A DNA stretch of 62,749 nt from assembly GCA_963205025.1 (NCBI GenBank), contig CAUJHO010000035.1, forward strand, positions 1 to 62,749. The letters are read 5' to 3'. The DNA is from Pseudomonadota bacterium (GTDB lineage: Bacteria > Pseudomonadota > Alphaproteobacteria > Caulobacterales > Caulobacteraceae). Numbering within the stretch: position 1 is the stretch's first letter; each line of letters opens with the position of its first letter. Below, one piece after another: positions 54,757 through 62,749 of the stretch. Under the pieces are notes generated by a model. The model worked only from the letters and a program-made list of their open reading frames with translations, did no database searches and was not told where the DNA came from. The translations under genes and the position numbers were made by a program.

Positions 54757-56913
54757 CTAGAACCGCGTCGTCAGGCCGAGCCGGAACGAGCGCGGCGCGC
54801 CCGGCGTGGTGTTGTTGTTATTGTGGGCCGAGGCGAAATAGTCCTCGTCCAGCAGGTTCTCGATATTGAGCTGAACATCGATGCGATCATTGATCGTATA
54901 GAACAGCGCCCCATCGACGCGGGTGTAGGCGTCCATGACCTGGGTGTTGTCGGCGGCAGCAAAGCGTTCGCCTTCGCGGATCACACCCACTCCGGCACCG
55001 AGGCTCGGCGTGAAGTCAAAGCGCGTCCAGACCGAGAAGCTATGCTCGGGGGTGTTGGCCAACCGATTGCCGGCGAGGATCGTGGCCGACTGGTTCGCCG
55101 TGATTTCAGCCTCTTGCCAGGCGTAGGCGGCGATGACGGTCCACTGGTCATTGATCCGTCCGGTTGCGCTGAGTTCCAGGCCGCGGCTGCGCTGACCGTC
55201 GACCAGCATCGACTGGCCCGGATTGGCGGGATCCGGCACGACGACGTTGGTGCGGTCCAGTTGGTAGAGTGCCGCCGTCAGCCCCAGGATCGGAGTGACG
55301 TTCCACTTGGCACCGATTTCGTAGTTGTCGTACTGCTCCGGCTCGAGCGAGACGGTCGCGGCGGTCAACGAGTTCAGTTGCTCGCCCGAGCGCGGAAGGT
55401 AGCTGCGCGAGTAGCTGGCGTAGAAGGCCAGGTTCTCCTGGGGTTTGAACACCAGGCCCAGACGCGGCGACCACAGGCCGTCTGACGTTTCCAGGCGTGC
55501 GCCGGTGCGGCGGTTGAGGAAATCCACATCGAAGCTGTCATAGCGAAGGCCGAGCAGGACCTGGATCTGATCGGTGAGTTGGATCTGATCCTGAATGTAC
55601 AGCGCTGCGACATCGGCGGTGCCCGAGTTTGAGGCATCGGTCGCGCTGGGCGCGAAGGTGATCGGCAGATTGATCGTAGGGTTGGTCAGAGGGACTGTGA
55701 CGCTCGTGCCTCCCCCCGGGAAGTACCCCGTCATGCGCAGGTTTTCGGTGTCCTGCCGGCCGAGTTCAAAGCCGGCCATCAAGGTATGGGCCAGGCCCCC
55801 GAAGGTCGTTTCATAAATGAAATCGGTCTGCGACAGCAGGTTCTGGCGCTGGGTGTCGTTGTTGTAGGCCGTGATGGATACGGTCGTGCGGGCGGCGTTG
55901 ACGGCCCCCGGAAAGACGTTCTGATAGAACTTGTCGTAGTCGGCAAAGCGCGTGCGGTTGCGCACCAACAGGCCGTTTTCGAACTGGTGCTCGACCAGCA
56001 GATTAAAGGCGTCGACCACCGTATCGGTCGGACTGCGGGCCGGGTCACCGAAGAAGGTGCTCTGATAACCATCCAGGGGGCTTGCCGGATTGGCCCGGGT
56101 TCCGCCCGGATTGGCCGGAACGCCACGGTCGGCGATGCGCTGGTCCTCGAAGTGCTCGTAACCGATTTCAACCGTGGTTGCCGCGCCGAGGGCGAAGGTC
56201 GCCGTCGGATTCACTCCGAAGCGCTCATAGGTCACGCCGTCGCGGTAGCTGCCGGAGTCCTGATAGAGGCCGACGATCCGCAGGGCGGCCGTCGGGCTCA
56301 GTTCGAGATTGTAATCGATCGTTGCGCGGAAATGTTCGTGCGAACCGGCTTCGATGTGCAGCTCATTGTCGATACCCCAACCGGCCTGGCGGGTAACGCG
56401 ATTGAGCACGCCGCCCAGGCCGCCGCGTCCGAACACCATGGCGTTGGGACCGCGCAGGATCTCCACGCGCTCGATGTTGTACAGATCGCGATAGTACTGG
56501 GTGTCGTCGCGCAGGCCGTTGGTGAAGTAGTCTGCTGTGGAGGCATTCCCCCGGAAGACGAGGGCGTCCCGGTTGCCTTCGCCCTGAGCGTAGCCGACGC
56601 CGGGAACGTAGCGAACAACGTCCGCCATGCTCTGCAGGCCCAGGTCGTCGATCTGGTCGCGGGTGACAATCGAGATGGCCTGTGGCGTGTCGATCAGGGC
56701 CGTGTCAGTGCGCGTGGCGCTGGACGTCGTGTCCTGATTATAGACGGGTGCGCGTTGGCCGAACACGTTGATCGGCGCAACCTCTGTGCCGCGATCACGA
56801 GCTTGTTCAGGGGTGGATTGCGCTTGGGCAGCGACAGGGGTGGCTACCACGACTCCAATGACGGCAAGGACGGCTAGCGGCGAGCACGCCGAGGTCAGGT
56901 GTAGCGATGACAT
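54757..56913 (-). CDS. TonB-dependent siderophore receptor (first)
   Basis: 718 residues. Signal peptide ending VATPVAAQAQS; TonB box-like segment, plug domain (DTPQAISIVTRDQI, DYFTNGLRDDTQYYRD, VEILRGPNAMVFGRGGLGGVLNRVTR) and a 22-strand barrel ending SFRLGLTTRF with a terminal Phe. Plug pattern is that of siderophore (FhuE/FpvA-like) receptors. The promoter region contains a Fur-like box, see 56980-56998. The ligand is not determinable. Confidence 0.9.
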   Translation of the reverse strand: MSSLHLTSACSPLAVLAVIGVVVATPVAAQAQSTPEQARDRGTEVAPINVFGQRAPVYNQDTTSSATRTDTALIDTPQAISIVTRDQIDDLGLQSMADVVRYVPGVGYAQGEGNRDALVFRGNASTADYFTNGLRDDTQYYRDLYNIERVEILRGPNAMVFGRGGLGGVLNRVTRQAGWGIDNELHIEAGSHEHFRATIDYNLELSPTAALRIVGLYQDSGSYRDGVTYERFGVNPTATFALGAATTVEIGYEHFEDQRIADRGVPANPGGTRANPASPLDGYQSTFFGDPARSPTDTVVDAFNLLVEHQFENGLLVRNRTRFADYDKFYQNVFPGAVNAARTTVSITAYNNDTQRQNLLSQTDFIYETTFGGLAHTLMAGFELGRQDTENLRMTGYFPGGGTSVTVPLTNPTINLPITFAPSATDASNSGTADVAALYIQDQIQLTDQIQVLLGLRYDSFDVDFLNRRTGARLETSDGLWSPRLGLVFKPQENLAFYASYSRSYLPRSGEQLNSLTAATVSLEPEQYDNYEIGAKWNVTPILGLTAALYQLDRTNVVVPDPANPGQSMLVDGQRSRGLELSATGRINDQWTVIAAYAWQEAEITANQSATILAGNRLANTPEHSFSVWTRFDFTPSLGAGVGVIREGERFAAADNTQVMDAYTRVDGALFYTINDRIDVQLNIENLLDEDYFASAHNNNNTTPGAPRSFRLGLTTRF

Positions 56914-56979
56914 TGAGAGAAACCCCAGAAATTTGAAAATCGGGGCGACCTAACTCAAGTGATGCTGCACCGCAATGAA

Positions 56980-56998
56980 AATGCGAATGCGTCGCAAA
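56980..56998 (-). promoter_or_regulatory. Fur-like box upstream of the first TonB receptor
   Basis: AATGCGA-ATGCG-TCGCAAA, a 7-5-7 inverted pattern matching in five of seven arm positions to the perfect site at 60158-60176 and to the Fur box consensus AATGAGAATNATTCTCATT as known in other proteobacteria. 67 bases upstream of the receptor start. Confidence 0.5.
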
Positions 56999-57146
56999 AT
57001 AATGATCTGGGGTGTGGCCGGGCTGCCGGCCTCTGCCGTATCGACCGCAATCTGGAGGCCGTCGGGCAAGCGGCTGGAACCGTCCAAAATGCATCGCCCG
57101 TGGACCAATATGGTCGCGCCTGCCGGGGCGGGTCCGGAAACCGGCG

Positions 57147-57830
57147 TCAGGCGTCGGCGAAGCGCCGAATGAGGTTGTGATAGACAGCGGTCAGTTGAAC
57201 CGTCAGCGGATCGCCCTGTCCGGCCTTGGCGGCGTGCGCCTGGATGGCCTGATCCAGGTCGAACAGTATGGTCCGCTCGGTGTCGTCGCGCACCATGCTC
57301 TGCATCCAGAAGAAGCTGGCAATGCGTTCACCGCGCGTAACCGGTTCGACCCGGTGCAGGCTCGACGCCGGATACAGCACCATGTCGCCGGCATTGAGCT
57401 TGACCGCCTGGCCCCCGAACGGACCCTCGATGATCAGCTCGCCGCCGTCGTATTCGTCGGGATCGGCCAGGAACAGGGTCGCTGACAGATCGGTGCGGAT
57501 CCGCGTGTGCGTACCCCTGACCGGTCGGATGGCATTGTCGACATGAGCCCCGAAACCTTCGCCGACACCATACCGGTTGAACAGCGGCGGGAAGGTCTTG
57601 AGCGGCAGGGCGGCCGATACGAACAGCTGGCTGCGGCCCAGGGCGTCGATCACCTGATCGCCGAGTTCCCGGGCGACCGGCGAGGACTCGGGCAATTGAC
57701 GGTTTTTCTTCACCAGGGACGACTGGGCCCCGGCCGTCACATTGCCATCGGTCCAATCGGCCTGATCGAGCCGTTGCCGGAATGCGGCGACCTCCTCACG
57801 GGACAGGATCGACGGAATGCAGAGCAGCAC
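57147..57830 (-). CDS. piuC: Fe(II)/2-oxoglutarate-dependent PKHX-type hydroxylase (PiuC)
   Basis: 227-residue 2-oxoglutarate dioxygenase with the HxD..H triad: H96 and D98 (HVDNA) and H159 (SSLHRV), plus R169 for 2-oxoglutarate. PiuC-type genes sit next to siderophore receptors and are iron regulated; the substrate is unknown. GTG at 57830 with AGGAGG upstream; longer frame rejected. It follows the second receptor by 11 bases, so the two are an operon. Confidence 0.88.
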   Translation of the reverse strand: MLLCIPSILSREEVAAFRQRLDQADWTDGNVTAGAQSSLVKKNRQLPESSPVARELGDQVIDALGRSQLFVSAALPLKTFPPLFNRYGVGEGFGAHVDNAIRPVRGTHTRIRTDLSATLFLADPDEYDGGELIIEGPFGGQAVKLNAGDMVLYPASSLHRVEPVTRGERIASFFWMQSMVRDDTERTILFDLDQAIQAHAAKAGQGDPLTVQLTAVYHNLIRRFADA

Positions 57831-57841
57831 GGGAATGCCTC

Positions 57842-60094
57842 CTAGAAGTCGTAGTCGATCCGCACCTGTACCGAGCGACCGGGCGCGATGTAGGTGAAGG
57901 GCGTACCTGACCGATACAAGGCGTCGTAATAGACCTCGTCGGTGAGGTTCAGGACGTTGAACGAGACCTCGACGGTTTCGGTCAGCTGATAGCCGCCGAA
58001 CAGGTCGAAGCGCCAGTAGTCCGGCAGTTGGGTCGTGCCGGCGGTGATGGTGCCGCCGAACCGCTCGGAGTTGTAGATTGCAGTGCCGCCGACGTTCAGG
58101 CGGTCGTTGACCTGATAGCGTGACGTCAGGGTGAAGCTCGTTTCCGACACGTTCGGGAACGGTTGGCCCACCTGGGTCGGCTGGCCGCTGGCCAGAACCT
58201 CGGTGTCGAGGAGCGTGATGCCGCCGAAGACGCTCCACTGGTCGGTAATGTTGCCGGCGACCAGGATCTCGACCCCGCGCACGCGCTGTTCACCGTCATT
58301 GGTGACGATGGCGGTAGGCCCCGAGCCAACGACGGTACGGGCATCGGTCTTGTCGATCTGGAAGATCGCACCGGTCACATCGAGGTGGCCGCCGAACAGG
58401 GTGGTCTTGGCCCCCAGTTCCCAGGCGATGTTGCGCTCAGGCTCCAGGCCGACGATCCGGGCATCCAGGCCGCCGTAGTCCAGGCCGGTCGAATCCAGCT
58501 GCTCGCCCGACGGGTTCGAGGAGGAGGCGACATTGGCATACAGGCTGATGTTCGGCCGCGGCAGATAGACCGCCCCCAGGTGCCAGTTGAGGAAGGACGA
58601 GCTGGACTCGCGGGCCGTCAGGGCACCGGTGGCCACCGTGACGTTGCGAAGCTCGACATCATAGTTGTCCCAGCGCAGGCCGCCCAGCAGTCGCCACTGG
58701 TCGTTCAGATGCACCGTGTCCAGAACATAGACGGCGCGGCTGGCGACCTCGATACGGTTGCGGCTGACGATGCCGTTATCCAGCGTCGCCCACGGACGGT
58801 AGGGGTTCGGATTGTACAGACTCTGGCGCGGGTTGCCCGTCGCACCGGTGCAGGGATCGGTGGCGCACTCCGTAAAGGAGCCCTGGCGGTTCAGGATGCG
58901 CTCGCCCGAAACCTCATAGCCGCCGACGATGGTGTGCTGCATCCCGCCCCAGACGGGGTGCCAGGTCAGCTGGGTCTGGTTGACCAGGTATTCGGTGATG
59001 GCGTTGCGGCGCTTGGCGTTCGCGCCGACCGTGCCCAGGGCCACGTTCGGCTGTTCCGGGGCCGAGGCGGTGTAGGCATTGCCGGTGTCACCATAGCGGA
59101 TGATCGAATGCAGGCTCAGATCGTCACCGATCCGCCAGTCGCCGGTCAGCGTATAGACATCGACATAGGAGCGCCCGAAATCGCGCTGGGTGATGCCGTA
59201 GAAATTCTCGCGATTGACGTCGAACGGACGGTTATTGGCGACGTCATACGGCACCCCCCAATCCGGCATGTAGTCGGTTTCCAGGTGATAGTAGTCGACG
59301 CCCAGTCTCAGGTCCTGGATCGGACTCCATTCGGCCGCGAAGGCCCAGCCCCAGCGATTGTTGTAAACGGCATTGCGGCCCGGCGTGTTTGAATCCTGGT
59401 ACAGGCCGTTGAAGCGCACAGCCAGCGTGTCACCAATGTGCCGGCTGACATCGAGCGTCGTGCGTACCAGATTGTCCGTCCCGACGACCACTTCCAGGTC
59501 GCCGAAATCGACCGGAGCGGGCTGTTTGGTGATCAGGCTGACCGCGCCGCCGGTCGTGCCGCGCCCGGCGAAGGCCGACGACGGCCCCCGCAGGATCTCG
59601 ATCTGCTCGACGCCGAAGGAATCGCGGATGCTGACGCCGGGGTCGCGCACACCGTCGACGTAGATGTCGTTGCGGACGTCGAAACCGCGGATGAAGAAGC
59701 GGTCACCAAAGGCATTGCCGCCTTCGCCGGTGCCGAGCGTCACGCCCGGCTGGATGGTCATGATTTCGCGCAGGCCGCCGGCCCCGAGGTCGTCGATATA
59801 TTCGGCCGACAACACCTGGACGGACTTCGGCGTTTCCTGCAGCGGCTCGGTCAGCAGCGGCGACGCCGAATTGACGGTGCGGTAGGGGGCGTCGGGATCG
59901 GCATAGGGGTGCTCATTCAACCGCTCGGCGCGCACCTCGATCGGGTCAAGCTCGTCGGCCGGCACGGCCGGCTGGACCTCAGCTCTGGCGGCAGGCTGGG
60001 CCTGCTGGGCCATGGCCGGCAGCGGCGCAGCGGCGGCCACCAGACCGAGACCGAGCGCCCGCAGGGAGAGCGGAGAGCGGTAGTTCGAAGACAT
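57842..60094 (-). CDS. TonB-dependent siderophore receptor (second, PiuA/Fiu-like)
   Basis: 750 residues from ATG at 60094: signal peptide ending PLPAMAQQ, plug domain ([59 protein letters not shown]) and barrel ending VQVRIDYDF. The match to Fiu/PiuA receptors and co-transcription with piuC point to a catecholate siderophore or degradation product. Perfect Fur-like box upstream at 60158-60176. Confidence 0.9.
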   Translation of the reverse strand: MSSNYRSPLSLRALGLGLVAAAAPLPAMAQQAQPAARAEVQPAVPADELDPIEVRAERLNEHPYADPDAPYRTVNSASPLLTEPLQETPKSVQVLSAEYIDDLGAGGLREIMTIQPGVTLGTGEGGNAFGDRFFIRGFDVRNDIYVDGVRDPGVSIRDSFGVEQIEILRGPSSAFAGRGTTGGAVSLITKQPAPVDFGDLEVVVGTDNLVRTTLDVSRHIGDTLAVRFNGLYQDSNTPGRNAVYNNRWGWAFAAEWSPIQDLRLGVDYYHLETDYMPDWGVPYDVANNRPFDVNRENFYGITQRDFGRSYVDVYTLTGDWRIGDDLSLHSIIRYGDTGNAYTASAPEQPNVALGTVGANAKRRNAITEYLVNQTQLTWHPVWGGMQHTIVGGYEVSGERILNRQGSFTECATDPCTGATGNPRQSLYNPNPYRPWATLDNGIVSRNRIEVASRAVYVLDTVHLNDQWRLLGGLRWDNYDVELRNVTVATGALTARESSSSFLNWHLGAVYLPRPNISLYANVASSSNPSGEQLDSTGLDYGGLDARIVGLEPERNIAWELGAKTTLFGGHLDVTGAIFQIDKTDARTVVGSGPTAIVTNDGEQRVRGVEILVAGNITDQWSVFGGITLLDTEVLASGQPTQVGQPFPNVSETSFTLTSRYQVNDRLNVGGTAIYNSERFGGTITAGTTQLPDYWRFDLFGGYQLTETVEVSFNVLNLTDEVYYDALYRSGTPFTYIAPGRSVQVRIDYDF

Positions 60095-60157
60095 TGGAGG
60101 GAATTCCACAAAATTAATGCGGGCTTCCTAACGAAAACAGAGCCTCATCGCAATATG

Positions 60158-60176
60158 AATGCGATTAGTTCGCATT
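60158..60176 (-). promoter_or_regulatory. Fur-like box upstream of the second receptor-piuC operon
   Basis: AATGCGA-TTAGT-TCGCATT, a perfect 7-5-7 palindrome 64 bases before the receptor start; overlapping it upstream is a TCGCAATATGAATGCGA motif that may be a second half-site array. Strong candidate for iron-responsive repression. Confidence 0.65.
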
Positions 60177-60190
60177 TTAATTCTCAAAGC

Positions 60191-60970
60191 CTATCGCGGT
60201 GGAGCCTGGGCGGCATCGATCGCCGCCTGAAGGTCCGCGACCGAGCCGGCGTTCACCAGTTCGCCATTGATGACAAAGCTGGGCGTGCCTTCCAGGCCGA
60301 TATTGCGCGCCAGGGTCATGATGTCGCTGAGGTGCTGGCCGGTCTCTTGAGTGGCGATATCGGCTCGTGCCCGTGCCAGGTCCACGCCGTTAGCCACCAG
60401 GATGGCGTCGACTGACGCCGGGTCGATGGTCTGGGCCTGCATCAACGCCTGATGGACCTGGGGGTAACGGCCCTGGTGCCAGGCCGCCAGGGCGGCGCGA
60501 GCGGCATATTCCGACAGCGGCTCATTCTGATCGAGGATCGGCCATTCCTTGAAAACGAAGCGCACATCCGGGTTGGCCGCGACCAGCTCCATGTAGGGGT
60601 CGGCGATCTGTTTGCAGTAGGGGCAGCGATAGTCGAAGAACTGAACGACGGTGACGGCGGCATCAGCTGGTCCCATGACCGGGTCGCGCGCGTCCTGGTC
60701 CAGCGCCGGCAGGTTCTGGGCGATCATGGCGCGGGCGGCGTCCTGCCGCGTCTGCGCTTCCTGCTCCTGAAGGCGAAGGGACGCCTCGCGGAGGATTTCG
60801 GGATTGCTCAGCAGGGCTGTGCGGACGGGCTGGGTCAGCCCTCCCGGCACGAATGGCGTCGCCGCCAGAATCAACGCCACCAGCGAAACGATCAGGGCCG
60901 CCCATCCAGGATTGAACCGGTCCAGCAGACTGGCTTCACGCGGGGACTCGGGCGGTGGCGTTTCGGTCAT
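60191..60970 (-). CDS. DsbA family thiol-disulfide oxidoreductase
   Basis: 259 residues. An N-terminal cytoplasmic tail and one transmembrane helix (ALIVSLVALILAATPFVPGG) place the thioredoxin fold in the periplasm; the active site is CPYC (C116, C119) in FDYRCPYCK, and the cis-Pro region is EGTPSFVINGE. Likely forms or exchanges disulfides of exported proteins. It follows the M48 protease by 11 bases. Confidence 0.91.
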   Translation of the reverse strand: MTETPPPESPREASLLDRFNPGWAALIVSLVALILAATPFVPGGLTQPVRTALLSNPEILREASLRLQEQEAQTRQDAARAMIAQNLPALDQDARDPVMGPADAAVTVVQFFDYRCPYCKQIADPYMELVAANPDVRFVFKEWPILDQNEPLSEYAARAALAAWHQGRYPQVHQALMQAQTIDPASVDAILVANGVDLARARADIATQETGQHLSDIMTLARNIGLEGTPSFVINGELVNAGSVADLQAAIDAAQAPPR

Positions 60971-60981
60971 CGTTCAGCCTT

Positions 60982-62352
60982 CTAGTTCTCTTGGGCCCGG
61001 TCGAGATCGGCGATGTCTTCCAGACTGGCACCGGTCGCCAGGATGATATCGATGGCGCGGCGGTAGGCTGTCGATCCTGGTTCGAGACGAGACCGGGCGA
61101 ACACCGCAGCGCGCTGGGCCTCTTCCATCTCCGAGATTGAGAAATGGTATTCGGCCTGGGCCAGGCGAGCCTGACCGTCTTCGCCGAGTGATCCGTAGGC
61201 CTGGGACATCAACAAATAGGCAAACGGATTGTCCCGCTCATAGGCGAGCGACCGATGCAGTTCGGCGATCGCCTCCTGCAGCCGATCCGGACGCTCCTGG
61301 GCGATGATGGCCTGGGCCAGGTTCAGCCGCAGCAGGCCGGCTTCCGGCAGCAGATCGACCGCCCGGCGATGCGCCGGCTCGGCATCGACGGGGCGACCGG
61401 CCTCAAACAGGACCTGGCCCCTCAACTCCCAGAGGAAGGCGTTTTCTGGATTTTCTTCCAGCAGGACATCAATCTGGTTCAGGGCGTCGTCGGTATTGGC
61501 CGCGCGGTAGGCTGCAATCGCCCGCGCATATCTCGCTTCGAACGAAGTGTCGGTCGAGGGATAGCGTTGCAGCGTATAGGCCGGCGCATTCAGGAAGGCG
61601 TAGAGCTTGGCCTGCATCACGCGATGGCGGAACAGGGCCTCTTCGGTGTCGGATACGTCATAGTGCGACTGCTCCGCCACCCGGCGACGCAACCCGGAAA
61701 TACGATCAGCCGACAGCGGGTGGCTGCGGAAGAAGGGGAATCGCCGCTCCTCCGAGAACAGCTCCTGGTATCGAAACTCCTCGAAGAACTCGACCAGACC
61801 CTCGCCGGACACACCAGCGGCCTCCAGCGCCGTGACGGCGGCCTGGTCGGCGGCGGCCTCCTGCGAGCGGGAATAGGTCAGGGCCCCCAGGGTTCCGAAA
61901 TAGCCCGAGCTTCCGACCAGCAGGGCAGCGGCGTCCGGTGCCCCCGCCAGGGCGGCGAGCACACCCAGACCCATCGTCAGCAGAAAGGGCCGCAGGCCGG
62001 CATTCTGCATTTCGTTGCGAATGGTGTGGCCGCCCGCCAGGTGGCCGGCCTCATGGGCTAGGACGCCCAGGAACTGATTGGGCGTGTCGGCCTCCATGAT
62101 CAGGCCGGTGTGGAACCCCATCCGCAAGCCCTGGGTCGCAAAGGCGTTGAGGGTGGAATCGTTGATCAGCAGGATGGTGACGTCGTCGGGCACCAGGCCC
62201 GCTGCCTCGAGGATCGGATCCGCGCCCTGGCGGATCGTCATCTCGATCTCCGTATCCCGGATCAGGGATTGGGCCTGGGCAAGGACCGGCGTGGCGACCC
62301 AGAGAGTCGCCGCCGTCAGGGCTGCGAGCCATCCACTTCGGAGTTTGGACAT
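60982..62352 (-). CDS. M48 family zinc metalloprotease with TPR domain (BepA-like)
   Basis: 456 residues: signal peptide ending TPVLAQA, then an M48 domain with HEAGH (H100, E101, H104) and third zinc ligand E165 in SRSQEAAAD, and a C-terminal TPR-like region (ALNQIDVLLEENPENAFLWEL). BepA-type proteases degrade or fold outer membrane proteins in the periplasm. Downstream of rne by 39 bases on the same strand and followed by the dsbA-like gene. Confidence 0.92.
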   Translation of the reverse strand: MSKLRSGWLAALTAATLWVATPVLAQAQSLIRDTEIEMTIRQGADPILEAAGLVPDDVTILLINDSTLNAFATQGLRMGFHTGLIMEADTPNQFLGVLAHEAGHLAGGHTIRNEMQNAGLRPFLLTMGLGVLAALAGAPDAAALLVGSSGYFGTLGALTYSRSQEAAADQAAVTALEAAGVSGEGLVEFFEEFRYQELFSEERRFPFFRSHPLSADRISGLRRRVAEQSHYDVSDTEEALFRHRVMQAKLYAFLNAPAYTLQRYPSTDTSFEARYARAIAAYRAANTDDALNQIDVLLEENPENAFLWELRGQVLFEAGRPVDAEPAHRRAVDLLPEAGLLRLNLAQAIIAQERPDRLQEAIAELHRSLAYERDNPFAYLLMSQAYGSLGEDGQARLAQAEYHFSISEMEEAQRAAVFARSRLEPGSTAYRRAIDIILATGASLEDIADLDRAQEN

Positions 62353-62391
62353 TTCGCGCCCTCCTTGGCTGGACCCGTCAACCGGGCCTGA

Positions 62392-62749
62392 TCAGCGACC
62401 GAGTCGCCACCACCCCCGCTTGGGTTTCTCGGGCGGCGCGGTGATCTCGCCCTCGGGCAATGGCAATTCTGAGGCCAGGTCCGGTGTGTCATTCCCGGAT
62501 TCGGCGGCGGGTTCCTCATTGGCCGGAATCTCGACGACGATCGCTTCCGCAACCTCGAGGTCCGCAGCGGACTCGGCCACCTCGGCCACGACCTCCGGTT
62601 CGGGGACAACCGTTTCCGTCACCTCGACGTCGGCCTCCACCTCTGACAGGTCGGCGACCGCCTCGACGGCAGCCGATGACCTGCGCCGAACGCGCCGACG
62701 GCGCGGCTCGCGGGCGGGGGCGGCTTCGGGCGGGTCCTGATCAGGCGTG
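62392..62749 (-). CDS. rne: Ribonuclease E, C-terminal part (gene runs off the window)
   Basis: Only the end of the gene is in the window: from the edge it reads an arginine-rich stretch (REPRRRRVRRR), then an acidic Val/Glu-rich linker (VEVTETVVPEPEVVAEVAES) and ends EKPKRGWWRLGR. The GWW tail is the PNPase-docking motif described at the end of Caulobacter RNase E (established knowledge). Arg-rich and acidic low-complexity regions are typical of RNase E scaffolds. This identifies the gene with good confidence even though the catalytic domain is not visible. Confidence 0.8.
   Translation of the reverse strand, partial: TPDQDPPEAAPAREPRRRRVRRRSSAAVEAVADLSEVEADVEVTETVVPEPEVVAEVAESAADLEVAEAIVVEIPANEEPAAESGNDTPDLASELPLPEGEITAPPEKPKRGWWRLGR

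Overview
The window is about 62.7 kb of GC-rich chromosomal DNA from an alphaproteobacterium of the Caulobacterales, most likely a Brevundimonas-like member of the Caulobacteraceae. This rests on a polar organizing protein PopZ encoded directly upstream of valS, an RNase E that ends in the GWW tail known from Caulobacter, type 2 ArgC next to rplM-rpsI, DUF2842 and ubiquinol-cytochrome c chaperone genes, and many TonB receptors and weak GTG/TTG starts. No plasmid, prophage, CRISPR or IS transposase is visible. Most of it is core genome, densely packed, with a few accessory inserts.

Layout. 1-4.4 kb: phospholipid synthesis (CDP-alcohol phosphatidyltransferase, a small membrane protein, CdsA, PlsC), a CPBP protease, RsmD and a DUF2188 protein. 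4.7-9.8 kb: ThiD, a FadH-type Fe-S flavoenzyme, an NTF2-like protein, a nucleotidyltransferase-like protein and an acyltransferase. 9.8-16.6 kb: a SleB-type cell wall hydrolase, then the glycine cleavage operon gcvT-gcvH-osmC-gcvPA-gcvPB behind a tandem glycine riboswitch, with an inverted pair of palindromic repeats between gcvPA and gcvPB. 16.6-24.2 kb: fructose-bisphosphatase, adenine deaminase, argS with a secreted-protein partner, ispH, rnhA, bamE. 24.2-28.4 kb: cytochrome bc1 chaperone, yceD, plsX, fabH, ihfA, a MerR regulator and tRNA-Pro(GGG). 28.4-34.7 kb: small membrane proteins, heme A synthase, PhoX, rplM-rpsI with a strong terminator, an insert carrying a DUF559 nuclease, then argC. 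34.8-43.9 kb: SH3 protein, a secreted GH10 xylanase overlapping a WecG/TagA glycosyltransferase gene, a TIR domain protein with a beta-propeller region, an acyltransferase, and homogentisate catabolism (hmgA, fahA). 44.0-52.9 kb: tRNA-Cys, a PCMT-like protein, TolC, PopZ, ValS, TlyA, a glycine-zipper protein and an RlmD-type methyltransferase. 52.9-62.7 kb: an AbrB/MazE-Doc toxin-antitoxin pair, GNAT, ThiG, an iron-uptake locus (two TonB siderophore receptors and a PiuC dioxygenase with shared Fur-like boxes), and an rne-M48 protease-dsbA operon whose first gene runs off the window.

The most unusual structure is a compact cassette of about 504 bp (33232-33735) between rpsI and argC. A single DUF559 (Vsr-like nuclease fold) gene lies between two inverted copies of a roughly 57-bp element; the hairpin stems differ between copies by compensatory changes and the outermost 9 bp are perfect inverted repeats. 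This looks like a minimal mobile or domesticated unit analogous to REP/RAYT systems but with a different enzyme. The second candidate for new biology is the 948-residue TIR-propeller protein, which has no recognisable STAND ATPase and no obvious defence neighbours.
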